Shown here piece by piece: positions 22,722 through 36,015 of a DNA stretch of 64,000 bases. The translations under genes were made by a program, and so were the position numbers. Positions within the stretch are counted from its first letter, which is position 1; each line of letters begins with the position of its first letter. The notes under the pieces were generated by a model. The model did no database searches. It was not told the DNA's origin and saw only the letters and a program-made list of their open reading frames with translations. This stretch comes from Anaeramoeba flamelloides. Lineage: Eukaryota; Metamonada; Anaeramoebidae. Where the stretch lies: contig JANTQA010000036.1 in the NCBI GenBank assembly GCA_027625915.1, forward strand, positions 10,127,001 to 10,191,000, in the 5' to 3' direction.

Positions 22722-24045
22722 TTAGTCTTCTTCAATCACATCTTTATGCTCTTTTAGTAATTCGTCAACTTTTTTTGGACTTAAAATTTCAGTAACAATT
22801 TTTCCATCAACCTTTTTAACAAAAGAAAATTCAAGTTTTTCTGAAGTAAGTGAAGTTGAATCCATAGTTTTTGCCAAAACTTTAACAACAAGCTTTGTTG
22901 CTTCTTTTAAATTTAATTCTTTTGTCCCTTCAATGTTATCACCAGTTTGTTCTTTATTAATTTTAAATTCAGAACGTAACATTGATGTTGCAGAATTGTG
23001 GTTTGTCCCGATGGCTACTGCCTTCCAACCAGAATAGTTTCCAGATGGATCTGCCAAGTATAATTGGAATCCAAAATCTTCATCATAACCAGCAAATAAA
23101 AAGGAAACACCAAATGGCCTGAGTCCACCATATTGAGTATAACCTTTGATTTTATTGTATTGTATTTTATATTGGGTGGTATTGTTTTGGTTTTTTATTG
23201 TTTTGTTTGTTAATTAATTTGTTGTCAATAAAGATCAAGAAAGACAAGAAAAAGAAAAAAAAATTTAATTGCATTTTGGATTTTTAAATGATCCATTTAA
23301 TAAGAAGGAAGAGAAAAAAAGAAAGAAAGAGAAGAAAAGAAGAAAGAAAAAAAAAAAAAAAGATGGAATATTTTAATATTACCTTGTTTAATATCGCAAA
23401 CTCTTCTTACTAATTGTTCAATTGGCATTTTTTGACCATAAGTATAGGTGTGTCTTTGACAAGTCATTCGACTTATGTTAATTAAAGTGTTTGCATCTGA
23501 AGTGATCCCAGCAACAGCACAAACCAAATGAGAGTCTATTTTATACAATTTTTCACTGTTTGAAATTTCAGTTTTGGAAATGATACTCTGATCTAATAAA
23601 GGCGAAACAACTCTTTTTTCGGTTGCAAGAATGACACCATCTTTTTTTGATTTTTTTTTTTTTTTTTATTTGTTTTTTGTTGTTTGTTTGACAGGAAAAA
23701 AGAAATAAAGGAAAAAATAAACAAAAAGAAGATCGATTTAGTTGAAGAAACAAGAACGTAAATTAAGAATTAGTTTTGTTGTTTTTAAAGTTTAGTTGCA
23801 TTTGAAAGAAGTTGAAGTTAATATTGCATTTTCGTTTTGTTTTGTTATGTTTTATTTCTTTTCTTTTCTTTTCTTTTCTTTTTTTAATTTATTTTTGTGA
23901 TTCGAGAAAAAAATTATTTATTACCTGTTGCAAGTATTCCTACAGCCGAACCAGCATGACGAATGGCTTCCATTGCATACTCAACTTGATAAAGTCTTCC
24001 TTCAGGTGAAAATATTGTTGTTTTTGTATCGTATCTTCTTGACAT
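22722..24045 (-). CDS. PSMA4: 20S proteasome subunit alpha type-4 (PSMA4 / Pre9), three exons
   Basis: The exons are 23925-24045, 23383-23640 and 22722-23143, joined by GT-AG introns of 284 and 239 bases; both junctions keep phase 1. The joined protein has 266 residues, against 261 in human PSMA4. It begins [20 protein letters not shown] with the alpha-subunit signature through EYAMEAI. It continues with [12 protein letters not shown], the [19 protein letters not shown] block spanning the second junction, and [11 protein letters not shown]. These blocks are specific to the alpha-4 (yeast alpha-3) subunit. The subunit sits in the outer ring of the 20S core, has no catalytic Thr, and gates the channel. 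The C-terminus is acidic (HKDVIEED) rather than Lys/Glu-rich as in animals. No other proteasome gene is near. Confidence 0.93.
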
Positions 24046-24413
24046 TTATAATAATGAATTTCTTAGCGGAAAAAGAAAAAATGAAGATTTTGAATTGAGT
24101 TTTCATTTCTGATAAATCTAAGTTCTGTATTAATGAGCTCGGGAATTGATTTGAAGTTAGAAACAAATTGATTTTTGTTGGAACAAGATTAAGAACAAAG
24201 AGACTATTTAAAAGAAAAATTGACTTTTATCAAAAGTTGTTCGAAAAGAAAAAAAACAGAATATCTATTTTTTTATTTGTCATTTTTTCTCCTAACCTTT
24301 ATTTTTTTTGGTTGTCCTTGCTAAAGTATTTAATATCTATTATTAGTTGTGCTTATCCAATAGTTTATTATGAATCAAACAACTGTGTTTGGCATATGCA
24401 ATAAAAAAAGTAA

Positions 24414-24580
24414 TACTGGTATTTGAATTCTAAATGGGAAAGAATTTTCACTTCCTTTTCCATATTTTTTTTTTATAAATATAGTTCTTAAAGAAAGAGG
24501 TTCTCGATCTATGTTCTCTTAAAAAAGAGAAATTAAAAATGAAGTGAAAAAAAATCCCATTTATTATTCAAATACCAGTA
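24414..24580. repeat. CTGGTATTTGAA MITE (family 1), reference copy
   Basis: The left end TACTGGTATTTGAATTCTAA and its inverse at the right (...TTATTCAAATACCAGTA) give arms of about 40 bases extending through 'atgggaaa.aattttcacttc'. TA flanks both ends, consistent with TA target duplication. Copies also lie at 26341, 38885, 48976, 52336, 53163, 53334 and 53570. Confidence 0.75.
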
Positions 24581-24779
24581 ATTGAAAAATTTAATTTTTG
24601 TTTATATTTTTTTTAAATGAATGAAATTTCAGGGAGGATATGATTTCCTCTTGTTTTTAATAAAGTTTTTGTTTAAAATTTAAAATAAAAACAAAACCAC
24701 TAGATTTTACAGATAAATAGAAAAATTTTAAAACAATTACAACCTTCACAAATAAAACAGAAAAGCCAAGATAACCTAA

Positions 24780-24855
24780 TGATCTTTTCCTGAATTTAAA
24801 AGAATTTAATAAAATCTTTAGTTTTCCTCTATTCTTTTAAATTCTGGAAAAGAAA
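24780..24855. repeat. Hairpin module A, isolated copy
   Basis: CTTTTCCTGAATTTAAAAGA pairs with TCTTTTAAATTCTGGAAAAG across a short loop containing 'aaatcttta'. It has no GTAGAGTGCC linker. This shows the module can stand alone. Confidence 0.55.
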
Positions 24856-26340
24856 TGCACATTACTGCATCCCCGAATTCCTATTTTTTATTTCGGAATT
24901 TCATTAACGACCCAAAAATATTTTTATTACTGATAAATTTCTAAGATATTTCAAATAATTTTTTGTTCAATTTCCATTTTTATAAATCTTTGAATTGTTT
25001 CTTATCAAACAGTCCAGGACAAAGAATATTTTGAAGACCAACCAATTTTCCAGAGTTTCTTAACACTTGGCTTGATAAAATACATTATTCAATGTTTGAA
25101 CATAAAAATTTCAAAAACGAAAATTAAGTAAAAATTTCCAAACATGAATAGCAATTTATTAGTATCCATTGTGGTTTTATGTAACCTTGTTTATTTCTAA
25201 TATTAAAAATATTATTATTATTTAAAATAATTGAAATTTTTTATGTATTCCAGAAATTCAGACTTTACAAGTATTTCCAAGGGTGGGCAATTCCAAAGAA
25301 ATTATACTAAATAATCCATAATATTTAAATTATTAGAATCGTAACATACTTTACAAAATTGTGATTTATCCACATTCATAAAGAAAAGTGGGTAATTTAT
25401 ATATTGTTAGTTCAACTTTTTAGGTACAAAAAAATCTCAAATTAATATATATATATATATATATATATTTATGAATTTTTTTTATACACATTATTTCACT
25501 TGAATATGAATTTTGTGCCTTAATATTATTTTTTTTTTTGATTTTCATAATTCCAGTTCACATTTTGTATCTCAAAAGTGTTACTGGCTCTAATGTGTAT
25601 AATTTTCAAATTTTTGAATATAGGTTTAAGTTTTCTATTTTAAATATTTTTTGTCTTTAGGTTTTCTTCAATTGAAAAGAAATAAGCAAAATTAAAGATT
25701 TTATACAATTCTCTTTAATTACTGAAATCTTTTTTAACCTTTCTTGGGTTTTATGTCTTAAATGAAAAATAATCGATTCTCCTGAAAAAAAAAACCGAGA
25801 AAAACACAATAATTGTTTTTTTTTTAAAAAAAATTGTATTAGAAAATAATTTAATTATATATATATTAAAAAAAAAATTTGGGAGATAATAAAAAAAAAG
25901 TATAAAAATAATAATCCAGTTTAGTTAAAAGTTTTTTAATTCATTTTATTTTTAAATAAGTTACTAAATTTAAATATGTGTATTATAACTATAATTTCTT
26001 GAAATCAACCATAATTCACTTGAATAAAGATTTCTAAATAAAATATTTTCCAGTCAAAGGGGACCATTTGTAATGGATAAAATACATGTGTTTAAAGGGT
26101 ATACAGGGATATTAGAAGAAAAAAATTTATTTTGGAAATTTCAAAATTGAAATCATTTTTTCACATTTTTGTTTTTTTTTTCGATTTTTTTTAAAAACCT
26201 TATCCAGTTACATAAATTTTTTTTATTGCAAGATTAATAGTAACTTGGTAAAAATGTGTAATTCTAAGGTTATTGAAATCATGGAAATGATTGTTGAGAA
26301 ATCATATTGATTTCTATTGTAATTCTCTTCGATCTTTGAT

Positions 26341-26508
26341 CTTGGTATTTGTTTAATCAATTTGAAAATTTCCCACTTCATTTTCTTTTCCCTTTTCAAA
26401 TAGAGATCACAAATACCAACACACTTCATTTGGGGACTTGATTTCTATAAGAAAAGTATGAAATATGAAGTGAAAAATTGTTTCCTATTTATTATTCAAA
26501 TATCAGTA
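26341..26508. repeat. CTGGTATTTGAA MITE (family 1), degraded copy
   Basis: The right half is intact (GAAGTGAAAAATTG...ATTATTCAAATATCAGTA). The left half retains GGTATTTG and CCCACTTCATTTTC. Confidence 0.6.
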
Positions 26509-26955
26509 GAAGTTCAAAAGGAACATTGTTCTATTTCTCAATTGGTCACTAAAAATTTGAGTTTTTCAATTTTTAAGAAAATTTATTGTTTAATTAGTTT
26601 TCTTTCAGATATATATCAACAATTCTTCGATTTTTATTATTCTGTTTATTTCTTATTTGTTCTTCAAAGGCCAATTATATAAAATAATGGATATTTGAAA
26701 AAAACTTTTTGCCCTTTGACTGAAACAGAGTTTATTTCACCAAATAAAGAACAAATGAATTATGTTACTTTATCAAGTTCAATATTTAAACTATATTAAA
26801 TAAGAAGGATTTTTAAATTAGTGTTGTTTTGGATAATAAGAATTGGTTTCTAGAATTTTCTTTTAATTAATTTGCTTTTTTGTTTATTTTTATTTTATTT
26901 TTATCCAATCACTGATAAATCAACTAAATATCATGAATTAAATATTCTCAATTAC

Positions 26956-27050
26956 CAAACCAATATCCATCACAATTAAAAACACTCACAATCACAACTT
27001 TTTCAATGGGTATATCTTCTATTTTCTTCAAAATGTCCCAGTCCCACCCT
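26956..27050 (-). other. Candidate orphan coding exon
   Basis: On the minus strand a CATACAG acceptor is followed by 31 open codons containing GWDWDILKKIEDIP, IEKVVIVSVF and DGYWF, then a GGTAATT donor. Amino-acid balance is better than in surrounding random open frames. I could not find neighbouring exons, and the sequence does not point to a family I can name. It may be part of a split gene or a relic. Confidence 0.25.
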
Positions 27051-27840
27051 CTGTATGTATTTAAATAACAATAAATATATCGTATTACAATAAAAAAAAA
27101 AATCAAATTAACTCTAGCAAAATTATTTTGAATACTCAATATCCCCTGAAGTTTAAAAAGTTATTTTTTATTTAAATAAAACACTAATAATAATAAGAAA
27201 AAAAAAAAAAAAAACATCAGAAAAAATAAAATTGTTCTGTTCTTATTAAAATGGTATCATTCTAATAATCATTGTGAGTATAAGAACCAGTATACTTTCA
27301 AAAATTAAGATCTTTAAAAAACAATAGAATTTTTTTTTTTCAAGATTAATATTTGAAAAATTTACTAATATTTTTTTTAAAGTTCTACATTAATTTTTCT
27401 TATATTTGACCATAACGAGAAATAATAAGTTCTTAGACCTCAAAAAATAAATCAAATTTTTTAGCAATTATTTTTTAAAATTATAACTGCAAATATAATT
27501 TTATTTTATGAAATTAAACACCCTTTAGCTTATAGTTGCTATATTCTTAATTGTTTTTTTAAATTATTACTTTGACTAGGAAACATATTAAATTTTTAAG
27601 CAAAAAGTATGTTCTATTATATTCGTAACACTTTAATCGACAAGAAAAAAACAAGTGAAAAGAATAGAAAAGAAAAAGAAGACTAAATTCAAAAAATATT
27701 TGATAAATCATTGTTATTTTATTTTTTTAATTTATACTCCCAAGCTTCGATCCAAATTATAAACATCGTGATAAATAACAACAACAAGATTAAAAAAAAA
27801 AAAAATACAAAAAATAATTTATTATATTTTCAAATATTAA

Positions 27841-28996
27841 TTAATTAATATTCTTTTCGGTTTTAACATTTAACAATTTATTTAATAAATCCACAATAGA
27901 ATTATTTTCTTTTAATTTGTCGAACAATGAATTTTTAATTTTTTCTTTATTAATAATATTAAAAAGCTTTGTTAAAGATACGTCAACTTCTTTTTCTGTT
28001 ACCGTAAACTTTTCCAAAACGTAATTATTTTCATAAACATTAATCAAATCGAGTACGCCACCATCCACGACCACGCAACCTTTATTAATATTTAAAGAAT
28101 TTCCATTAGCAATTAAATATTTATCATTGTCAATTTTGGAAACGATTGCAACCAATTTGTTTGATTTTAAATTCCTAGTCATGACTATTGGTTCAATTAA
28201 CTGGTCCATAAAATGTAAGATTTTTGGTTCGTATTCCTTGATCAAAACATTTAAATATTGAAGATTTATTTCCTTTAGGGGTGTTCTATTCACCAAAGAT
28301 TGTATTATCTTTGAAATCAAAACCAGCCCTCTTCTAACTGTCTGTGTTGGCTTGTACTGAGTGATTCCGCAAGATTCTGGGACGACTATTGAGGGGCAAA
28401 TAAATCTTAAAAAAACGAAACCTGCTAATAGCAAATATTTGGTATTGGGGAATTTCGATTTTGTAGAATTGACAAGGCTTGTCGCCAATTCTCTTAAAAC
28501 GAAGGGATAATGGGGAATGGAATTTAAAATGGAATCGATCATTTTAATTACAAACTTTTTAACTCTTTCTTGATTATCAGATAAATATTCACCCTGTGTT
28601 AATTTATTTTCCTTTGTTTCAAAAGACCCCTCTATATTGGTCATTTCATAAACGACAGGCTTGATAACCTTTTTTAAATAGCCCTTCCCAACCAAATTAC
28701 AGTACACAGTCAGCAATTTGGATGATTTGCTATTGCTTCTAAATAAAGTATTCACCAGTTCGGTTCTTTCAACTTCAGTGCTAATCAAGGCTTTTAATAA
28801 TGATAGATTTAAATTTTTGTCTTCAAAAACTAAAGGTATCTGCTTGGACATAATCTCAAGATCAGTTATTGTTGAATTATTTAATAGTGTATGTAAAAAT
28901 AGCAAATTGTTATCAAATAATAATGATTGTAATACCAATTTTAATTCATTTGATATGATTGTTAAATTACTATTATTATTATTTTTTTTATTTTTA

Positions 28997-29044
<48 letters not shown>

Positions 29045-32000
29045 TTCTTATTCTTATTATTATTACCCTTATTTAAATTCTCATTATCATTTGAATTGCT
29101 TTCAACAAATACAATTGGCGGAGCAGGTTTTACTAACAAATATTTTGTCTTATCAAGAAAAATTAATTGGTTATTTTTTTTAATTTTTATACCATTTGTC
29201 AATTCCTCATGAACGTCAACCCATTCATTTTCAATAAGTAACGTTTCGTTTTGTTCGACGTTTCGAATTTTTTTTAAAATGAGTGCCCTAGTTTCGTTGT
29301 CATTAATATCATTAGAAATATTCAATCGTAAATTCAGTTGTAAAATTTTCTTTTTCCATAGTTTGATTTGTTTTAATACGTATTGGTTATTATTAATTTT
29401 TTTTTCAATTTCAATTATTTCGTGGTTATCACTATTGACATCACTTTTGCCATTCCCACCACTGCCCTTTTTACTATTATAAAATTTGAATAAATTCATT
29501 TCATTGTTAAGATGGGTATCGATAGCATTTATGGAATCTGTAAAATATTCTAATAGTTTGATTTGGCAATTTAATTGTTTATTGATACCATTTCTTGGGA
29601 ATGGTAATAATATGATTTTAAAATTATTAACATTTTCTAAATGAGACAACCACTCGTATCTGCTGCCAGTATCATAACAACCAAATTTATAATTTTTCCC
29701 ACCATTTAAAAACTGAATTTCAAATACATTTGACTTTACAGAATTGGGTAATGTATTAATTAATGGTATTTCATTTTGATTTTGGATTTTTTTCGTGATA
29801 TTAAATTCCTTTTCTAAATTTAAAGTATTTAATAATTCCAAATCATTTTTATTGTTAAAAATATATAAATTAAATTCATTTAATAAAACATATCGTTTAA
29901 CCCATTTAGATCTTAACCCTGAATTATATTTCCAGATTTCTCCCTGAGAATAAATGGGGACAGGACCGAGTTCCTTTAAAAATGTTGAATTTAATTTTGC
30001 AGTGGTCTTTAATTTTAAATTGAACAAATCTTGGCAAAGTTTTTTATTTTCCCTTTTTTTCTTCTTTTTCTTTAATTGGAAGTCCATTGGATTAATAATG
30101 GATGACAAATCAACGTCAATGCAAGTTTCGATTTCCTTTTTATTAAAAAGCCATACATCATTTTTTAAATATAAATTTCCTTTATTATTGATTTCATTTT
30201 CACCACCTTGTAAATCATTAGTTTCCTCACTATCATCATCATCATCATCATCATCATCACTGTTTTTCTTATTCTTACCATTCTTCTTATTCTTGGCATT
30301 ATCCTTATCCTTATCATTATCATTATTATTATTCTTCTTTTCAAAATCCAAAATATCAATTCCAACAAAATAATCATTATTTGAGGAATGATCATTTAAA
30401 AAAATTAGCCAATTATTTTTGGTATAACCTAATTTAGAATAACTTTTAAATTTGAGTATTTTGTCATTTGATCTATAAACATACGCAAATTTATTCAGAT
30501 TTTGATTGTTTATTAAAACTTCCATTAGCTTAATTTTCCCGATTTTAATGATAATTCTTCTTCTCCAGCTTTTTAAAGTCCTTAATTTAATTTTTAAATC
30601 ATCACAATTTTTTTTAATATTTAATTTGTTTATTTCTTCTTCTGAATTATTATTTTCAAACCCCATATAAAATCGTAATAAATCTTGTAATTTATTTTTT
30701 TTTGATTCATATTTTTTAGTTTGCTTTCCCACCCAATCATAAATTGTTTGGAATTTAATTAACTTTAATCTATGGATTTCTTTATTATTAATCAGTGATA
30801 AAAATGTTAAAAATCGCTGAATAACCGTTATTGAATTAACCCATTTATTCAATAATTGGCTGGAAAGTGTATAAAGATTAATTTTGGTACCATTTTTAAA
30901 TGATATTACCAAGTAAAATAATTCTTTATTATTTTTTTCGGTTTTCTTTTTAATTTTTAAAATGGATCTTAAATCAAAAACTTTAAATGGCTTTTTGTTA
31001 TCTTGGCTTTTATAAATAAACAATAGCCAACCATTCTGTACACCCCATTGCCTATTTATTTTGTTTTTTAACGACAATATATTTGAATAATAAATCGGGA
31101 AATTGAATAAAGATTCTGGTTCCTTGTTCCATTTATTGATACAATTTTTCGACAAATATAACGCCTCTTTATTAACCATATCATTTATATAAAAATACTT
31201 GAAAAAGGTAATTTCATTTTTTAATTTATCTTCTAGTGTCTCATAATCTTCAATTTTATTTTGATTATTATTAGAATCGTTTTTATTAGTGTTAAATGCA
31301 TTAATTATGATATTGTTTTTTTGGATGTATTTGTTAATATTAGTAAATTCCCTTTTTAAATCCAGCTTTTCTGGAACTATTATTTCAATTATCTTGGAAC
31401 TAATTCTCTTGATGCTCTTATTTTGATCTATTATTTCGATATGATCAGCATTTTCATCATCATCATCATTGTTATTAAAATTTTTCTTATTTAACAGAAA
31501 AATATTATTTTTTTTACAATTTAAATCATTATTCTCCTTCTTGTTGTTTTTAACAATATTATCCTTTGAGCACCATGCCCTTTTCCTGAAATCATTTAAC
31601 AATTCATCAAAATTATAATTTTTACAATATTTATCCAAATTATTAATTATTTTTAATCTACAAACCCTAGATAACAAATATTTTTTCCAATCCTTCAATA
31701 TAATTAATTTATAATGAATAAACTCAATTTTATTATTATTATTCTTATTATTTTTTAAATTTAATAATTCCAAAAGTTCGTTGCCATCCCCAATTGATTT
31801 GTTTAGCCAATCAATTAATTTAAAATATTTATTATTATACTCCAAATAATTTTGTTTTTGGATGGGGCTTAATAAATTCATCAAGATTTTACATATTTTT
31901 AATTTACGAACCCAATAGTTTAACAATTCTTTCGTCTTTGTAACAAATCTTATTTCGTAATTAAGTGTTTTAACCATAAAGGCAAATGAATGATTTACCA

Positions 32001-35000
32001 ACTCTGAACAGTCCTTTACAGAAATTATTTTTTTAATATCCACTTTACTCTCCAAAATGTTTTTCTTTTTATATATAGAGAGGCTATATTTGTCAATTAA
32101 TAAAATTCTCTTTTTCCATTTCCCCGATCCATTTTCAAGCTCTTTTAATATTTTTGTTTGGCAAAATAATGGTAAATGGATTTTATATGGAATATCATCA
32201 ATTTGCTTTTTATTTAAAGTGATCAGTCTTTTCTTTGGTTCGAATTGATTTTTTTTTTTTTTGGAATTCTTTTTTGATTTTGTTTTTGAATTTGTTCTTG
32301 AAAAAATCTTGTCTTTATAATTTGCATCTTTGTTTTCGATAAAATCAAACTGTAAAGATTTTTTTTTTAAAGAAATACTTCTTTTTTTTCTTAAAGATAA
32401 TTTTCTTGATCTTGCAATAAGAGTGGTATTATTATTGGTAGTAAAATTGTATTTGTTATTTTTTTTATTGTTATTATTATCTTTACCTTCGTCATAATTA
32501 TCGTTTTCATTATTGGTGTTCTCATTATCTTCTTCATCTTTGCTTTCGGTGTTATTATCGTTTTTATTTATATAATTAATAATATTTGAATTTGATGGGG
32601 TTATTAATTCAACGTATTTTGAATTAATTAAACCAATTCCACCCTTTTTTTCTGCTTTTAGAATACCATTAATAGGTTTTTGTATTAATAATAACCATTC
32701 GTTTTTCTCAAAATTTAATTCTTTTTCATTGCTATTATTATTATTATTGTTGTTGTTGTTGTTATTGTTTGAATTATAAGTTTCTAAGCAAAATACTCTA
32801 GTTCTAGAATCAAAAGGATCTTTAATATTTAATCGGGCTAATTTGGACAATAATTTTTTTCTCCAAGATTTCAATGAAAATTGGATTCTTTTAATATCTC
32901 TTAATTTATTTTTCAAAATGTGTTTTTTTTTTTTTTTATTTTGGATTTTGTCAATTTGTTCAATTAGATCGTTTTCTTTCTTTTGATAATTATTTCCTTC
33001 TTTTTCAATCCAATCAATTAAGAAATATATTTTTTTCTTTATATTTTTTAATTTTTTTTCATTTTCAATTTTGTTTTCATTTTCATTTTCGTTTTTATTT
33101 TCATTTTTATTTTCATTTGCATTTTCATTTTCATTTTCATTTTTATTTTCATTTTTATTTTCAGAATCATTGTTTTCTTTTTTACTTTCACTTTCGTTTG
33201 GTTTTTCATTTTCGCTTTTGTTTTCCTTTCCATCCTCGTTTTCCTTTTCACTATCCTTTCCACTATCCTTGTTATTTTCTTTTTCAATTTTAAATAAATT
33301 AATTGGGGAATCTAATTCTGAAAATAATTTAAAAATATTAAAATTAGTTAGCCAACTAATTACTTCATTTTGGTTTTTAGCTATAAACGTTCTACTGATA
33401 CCATCTTTCATCCTAATTTGGAATTGATTTTTTTTTTTAAATTGAGATGGAAAGTCATAATTACTAACCTTTCGGAAATCGATCACATCAATTGGTTGAA
33501 TGGATTGAATTGAATTATAAAACCCAAAGTACCAACAATTCAATTTGAAATACTTTTGAATAATTTTTTTCCCCTTTAAAAACCTTAAAAAGCCTTCTTG
33601 ATAAATAGGAAAGCTTTGTCCAACTTTTTCTTGCATTTTTACTTCTTGGTATAATTCAATAATATTTTTCTTTTTTTGATCTCTTTTCCTCTTTTTTTTT
33701 TTTTTCTTGCCCTTTGTTACATTATTTAATGAAAAACTATTATTAATGGTTTCTCTTGGAGAACTTACGTTATTTGATGAATTAGATCTTCTCATGTAAT
33801 TGATATTAAATTCAGAGGAGTCGCTATTGAAACTTGAATTTGATTGGTTATCTACTTCAAATGGATTAAATAAAAATATTTGTCCAATTTTGGGCAAATC
33901 AATGATTTGTAATTTATTTCTTGGCGCCAATCCTATTTCTTCTTCAGTTTCAACTTGTAAATAATTTTCATCAACTTCATTAATTAATAAAAACCATTGC
34001 TTTTTTTTAAATTGTAACTCTTCTTCTAAAAAAATGTGCTTGTCATCATTACAAATCTCTTCCTTTTCATCATTCATTCCCTTTTGATTGTTTTCAATTG
34101 AATAGGCAACTTCTAAATCATTAACATTAGGAAAAGTTAATCTTGCAGAAATACTTAACAATTTGTTTTTATATTTAATGAATATGGCCAATTGGTTTTC
34201 AAAAATTAATATTTGATTAAATAATAAAAAATATGGTTTATAAAATGTTTCTTTCCTTGTTTTATTTTTCTTTTTCTTTTTCTTTTTATTTTGTTTGTCA
34301 ATAGTTTCAAGATCTTGCTTGCTATCATTGCCATTTATTTTGATAATTTCAAATTTTTTTTCCTTTTTTATTAAATCCAAGTGATCTTTTTTTAATTTTT
34401 TCAAAGACTGCTCCAAGTTTTTAATTTTGCTTTTAACATATTTTAGTAACGAATTAATGAGTGTTTGATGCTCTTCAATTTGATTCATGCTAATTTGCTT
34501 TGTAAATTTCAATGCATTTAAAGATAGCTGTAAATAATTATTCCAATCATTAAATACCTTTTCATTTTCTGAATGTAAAATTATATTTTTTTTATTCTTA
34601 TTGTTATCATTGATACTATTATTAATATTATTCATATTATTATTCATATTCATATTATTCATATTATTAGTATTATTATTATTATTATTATTATTTGTAT
34701 TAGCATTATTATTAAGTTGGAAGCAATTTTCTTTATTAATTTTGACTGCAACGTCTTCAATATCATTTATATGATTTAAATTTATGATCAAATTTGGTAT
34801 TGTAGAATCTTCTTGATTATAACAAATAAAATAATTATTTGATAATAAGAAAAATTCCCTTTTCCATTTCTTTTTGTTTTCAAATTTCTTCATTAAATAA
34901 GAATTATATTTAATGTTCAATTCGTTTAATGGGTTATTATAATTTTCTTTTTCTTTTTCAAATTTATCTAAATTTAACTTATTTTTGATACTATGATAAA

Positions 35001-36015
35001 ATAATTCTTCTTCTTTAAAAGTTTCTAGCCCAATGGGCAAAAGTAAAAGTTCCACATTGTCAATAGAAAAAAATCCAATGACATTATTTAATTCTCCTAA
35101 CCATTTTTTACTTTGGTGTGCTTCAATTATTGAAATTAAATCATATTTCTTTAATTTCAATGTGTTCTTTTCCTTATCATTATCATTTGCTTTGAAATTT
35201 TTGATTACCAAGCATTTCGGTCTCAGGTCACCATTTATTTGGCTAATTAAAGCTAATTTGAAAATTAAAAAATTTTTCCATTTATCAATACCTTTATCAA
35301 TTAATTCGTCCATAAATTTTATCTTGCTGTTAATCATTTTGACAATATTATTTTTCAATTTTCTATTTAATTCAACCTCAAAAAGATTTTTCATTTTACA
35401 GTAATCTTCTTTTAAATCTTGTAAATAATTTAGTAATAATAGAATTAATTTTTTATCTGATTCTAAAATGATATGAGTGGCTAAATGCAAAAATAATTTT
35501 ATTAGCTTTATATTGTAAATCCATAATTCTAATTCTAAATTGTTTATTGTTTGGAAAAAAATTTTTCGATCCTTAAAAATTAATTGAAAAATGTTTGTTC
35601 TTTTTTCTAAATTTACATTTTCAAAATTTGTTATTTCAACACTGATTAAATTTGTTAAATCAATTTTTTTAATAATCGATGTTTGTTTAACCATTTGATC
35701 TTTTTTGTACAATTCTAAACTCTTGTCATTAATTTTTATGTATCTTTTGTTCCATTGCCCTACCTTTTCAGAAATTATTAAATACCCTTCTTGGAAGATT
35801 GGTATTTTCGGTATTTGCTTTTGAGATTCAATTTCTCGACTTTTAATAATATTGTTTTGCTGTGGGGTTTTATTCCCCATTATTTTTGATAGATTCATAA
35901 TATTTGATTTATAGCGATTGACATTGAATTGGTTTACTTGTTTTAATTGGCTTTTTAACCTAATGGAATTTACTTTAAAAGATTTATTTTGATTTAGCTT
36001 TTTATTATTGACCAT
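27841..36015 (-). CDS. Giant RasGAP with six PH / helix / SH3-like units
   Basis: This is a single-exon protein of 2724 residues. The C-terminal RasGAP domain spans about 2364-2610. It has the arginine finger in LFRSNSKSSK (Arg2426) and the FLRFICPS motif near 2533, both canonical for GAPs that accelerate Ras GTP hydrolysis. Upstream, six PH-like domains begin near residues 74, 371, 801, 1276, 1636 and 2016, mostly opening with I/F-x-x-E/Q-G-x-(L/I). Each is followed by a helical stretch bearing a W-K-x-(L/I)-L-x-+-x-x-R-L-like motif (near 245, 615, 1050, 1445, 1815 and 2220). An SH3-like segment then follows; the clearest is 266-330 with KKYDLISII, W.GEL and G.F. Poly-Asn, poly-Asp and Glu/Asn repeats sit in linkers. 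It probably docks to phosphoinositide membranes and turns off a Ras-family GTPase. Family members usually carry one PH and one SH3. Confidence 0.85.
28975..29070 (-). repeat. AAT/AAC triplet tract (poly-Asn) in the RasGAP gene
   Basis: Repeated ATT on the plus strand encodes an Asn/Lys-rich run just before the RasGAP domain. Similar tracts lie at 34610-34705 (Asn/Met), 32735-32770 (Asn), 30225-30260 (Asp) and 33055-33290 (Glu/Asn/Lys). They fall in linkers between domains, not inside the GAP core. Confidence 0.8.

Larger units (their letters stand above)
24046..27840. other. Intergenic region between PSMA4 and RasGAP
   Basis: It contains two copies of the CTGGTATTTGAA MITE (24414-24580 and 26341-26508), a hairpin module at 24780-24855, a TA microsatellite at 25447-25468, and one coding-like stretch at 26956-27050 that may be an orphan exon. 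The remainder is A/T-rich with no gene that I can support. Confidence 0.5.

Noticed and set aside
23297-23548. Separate small minus-strand gene in the PSMA4 region
   Set aside because: It is PSMA4 exon 2 read past its splice donor into the intron; the joined exons give a full-length subunit.
28718-29212. 164-codon plus-strand frame with Leu/Phe runs opposite the RasGAP domain
   Set aside because: Antisense of the Asn-coding triplet tract and of the GAP core; its composition is explained by the opposite strand.
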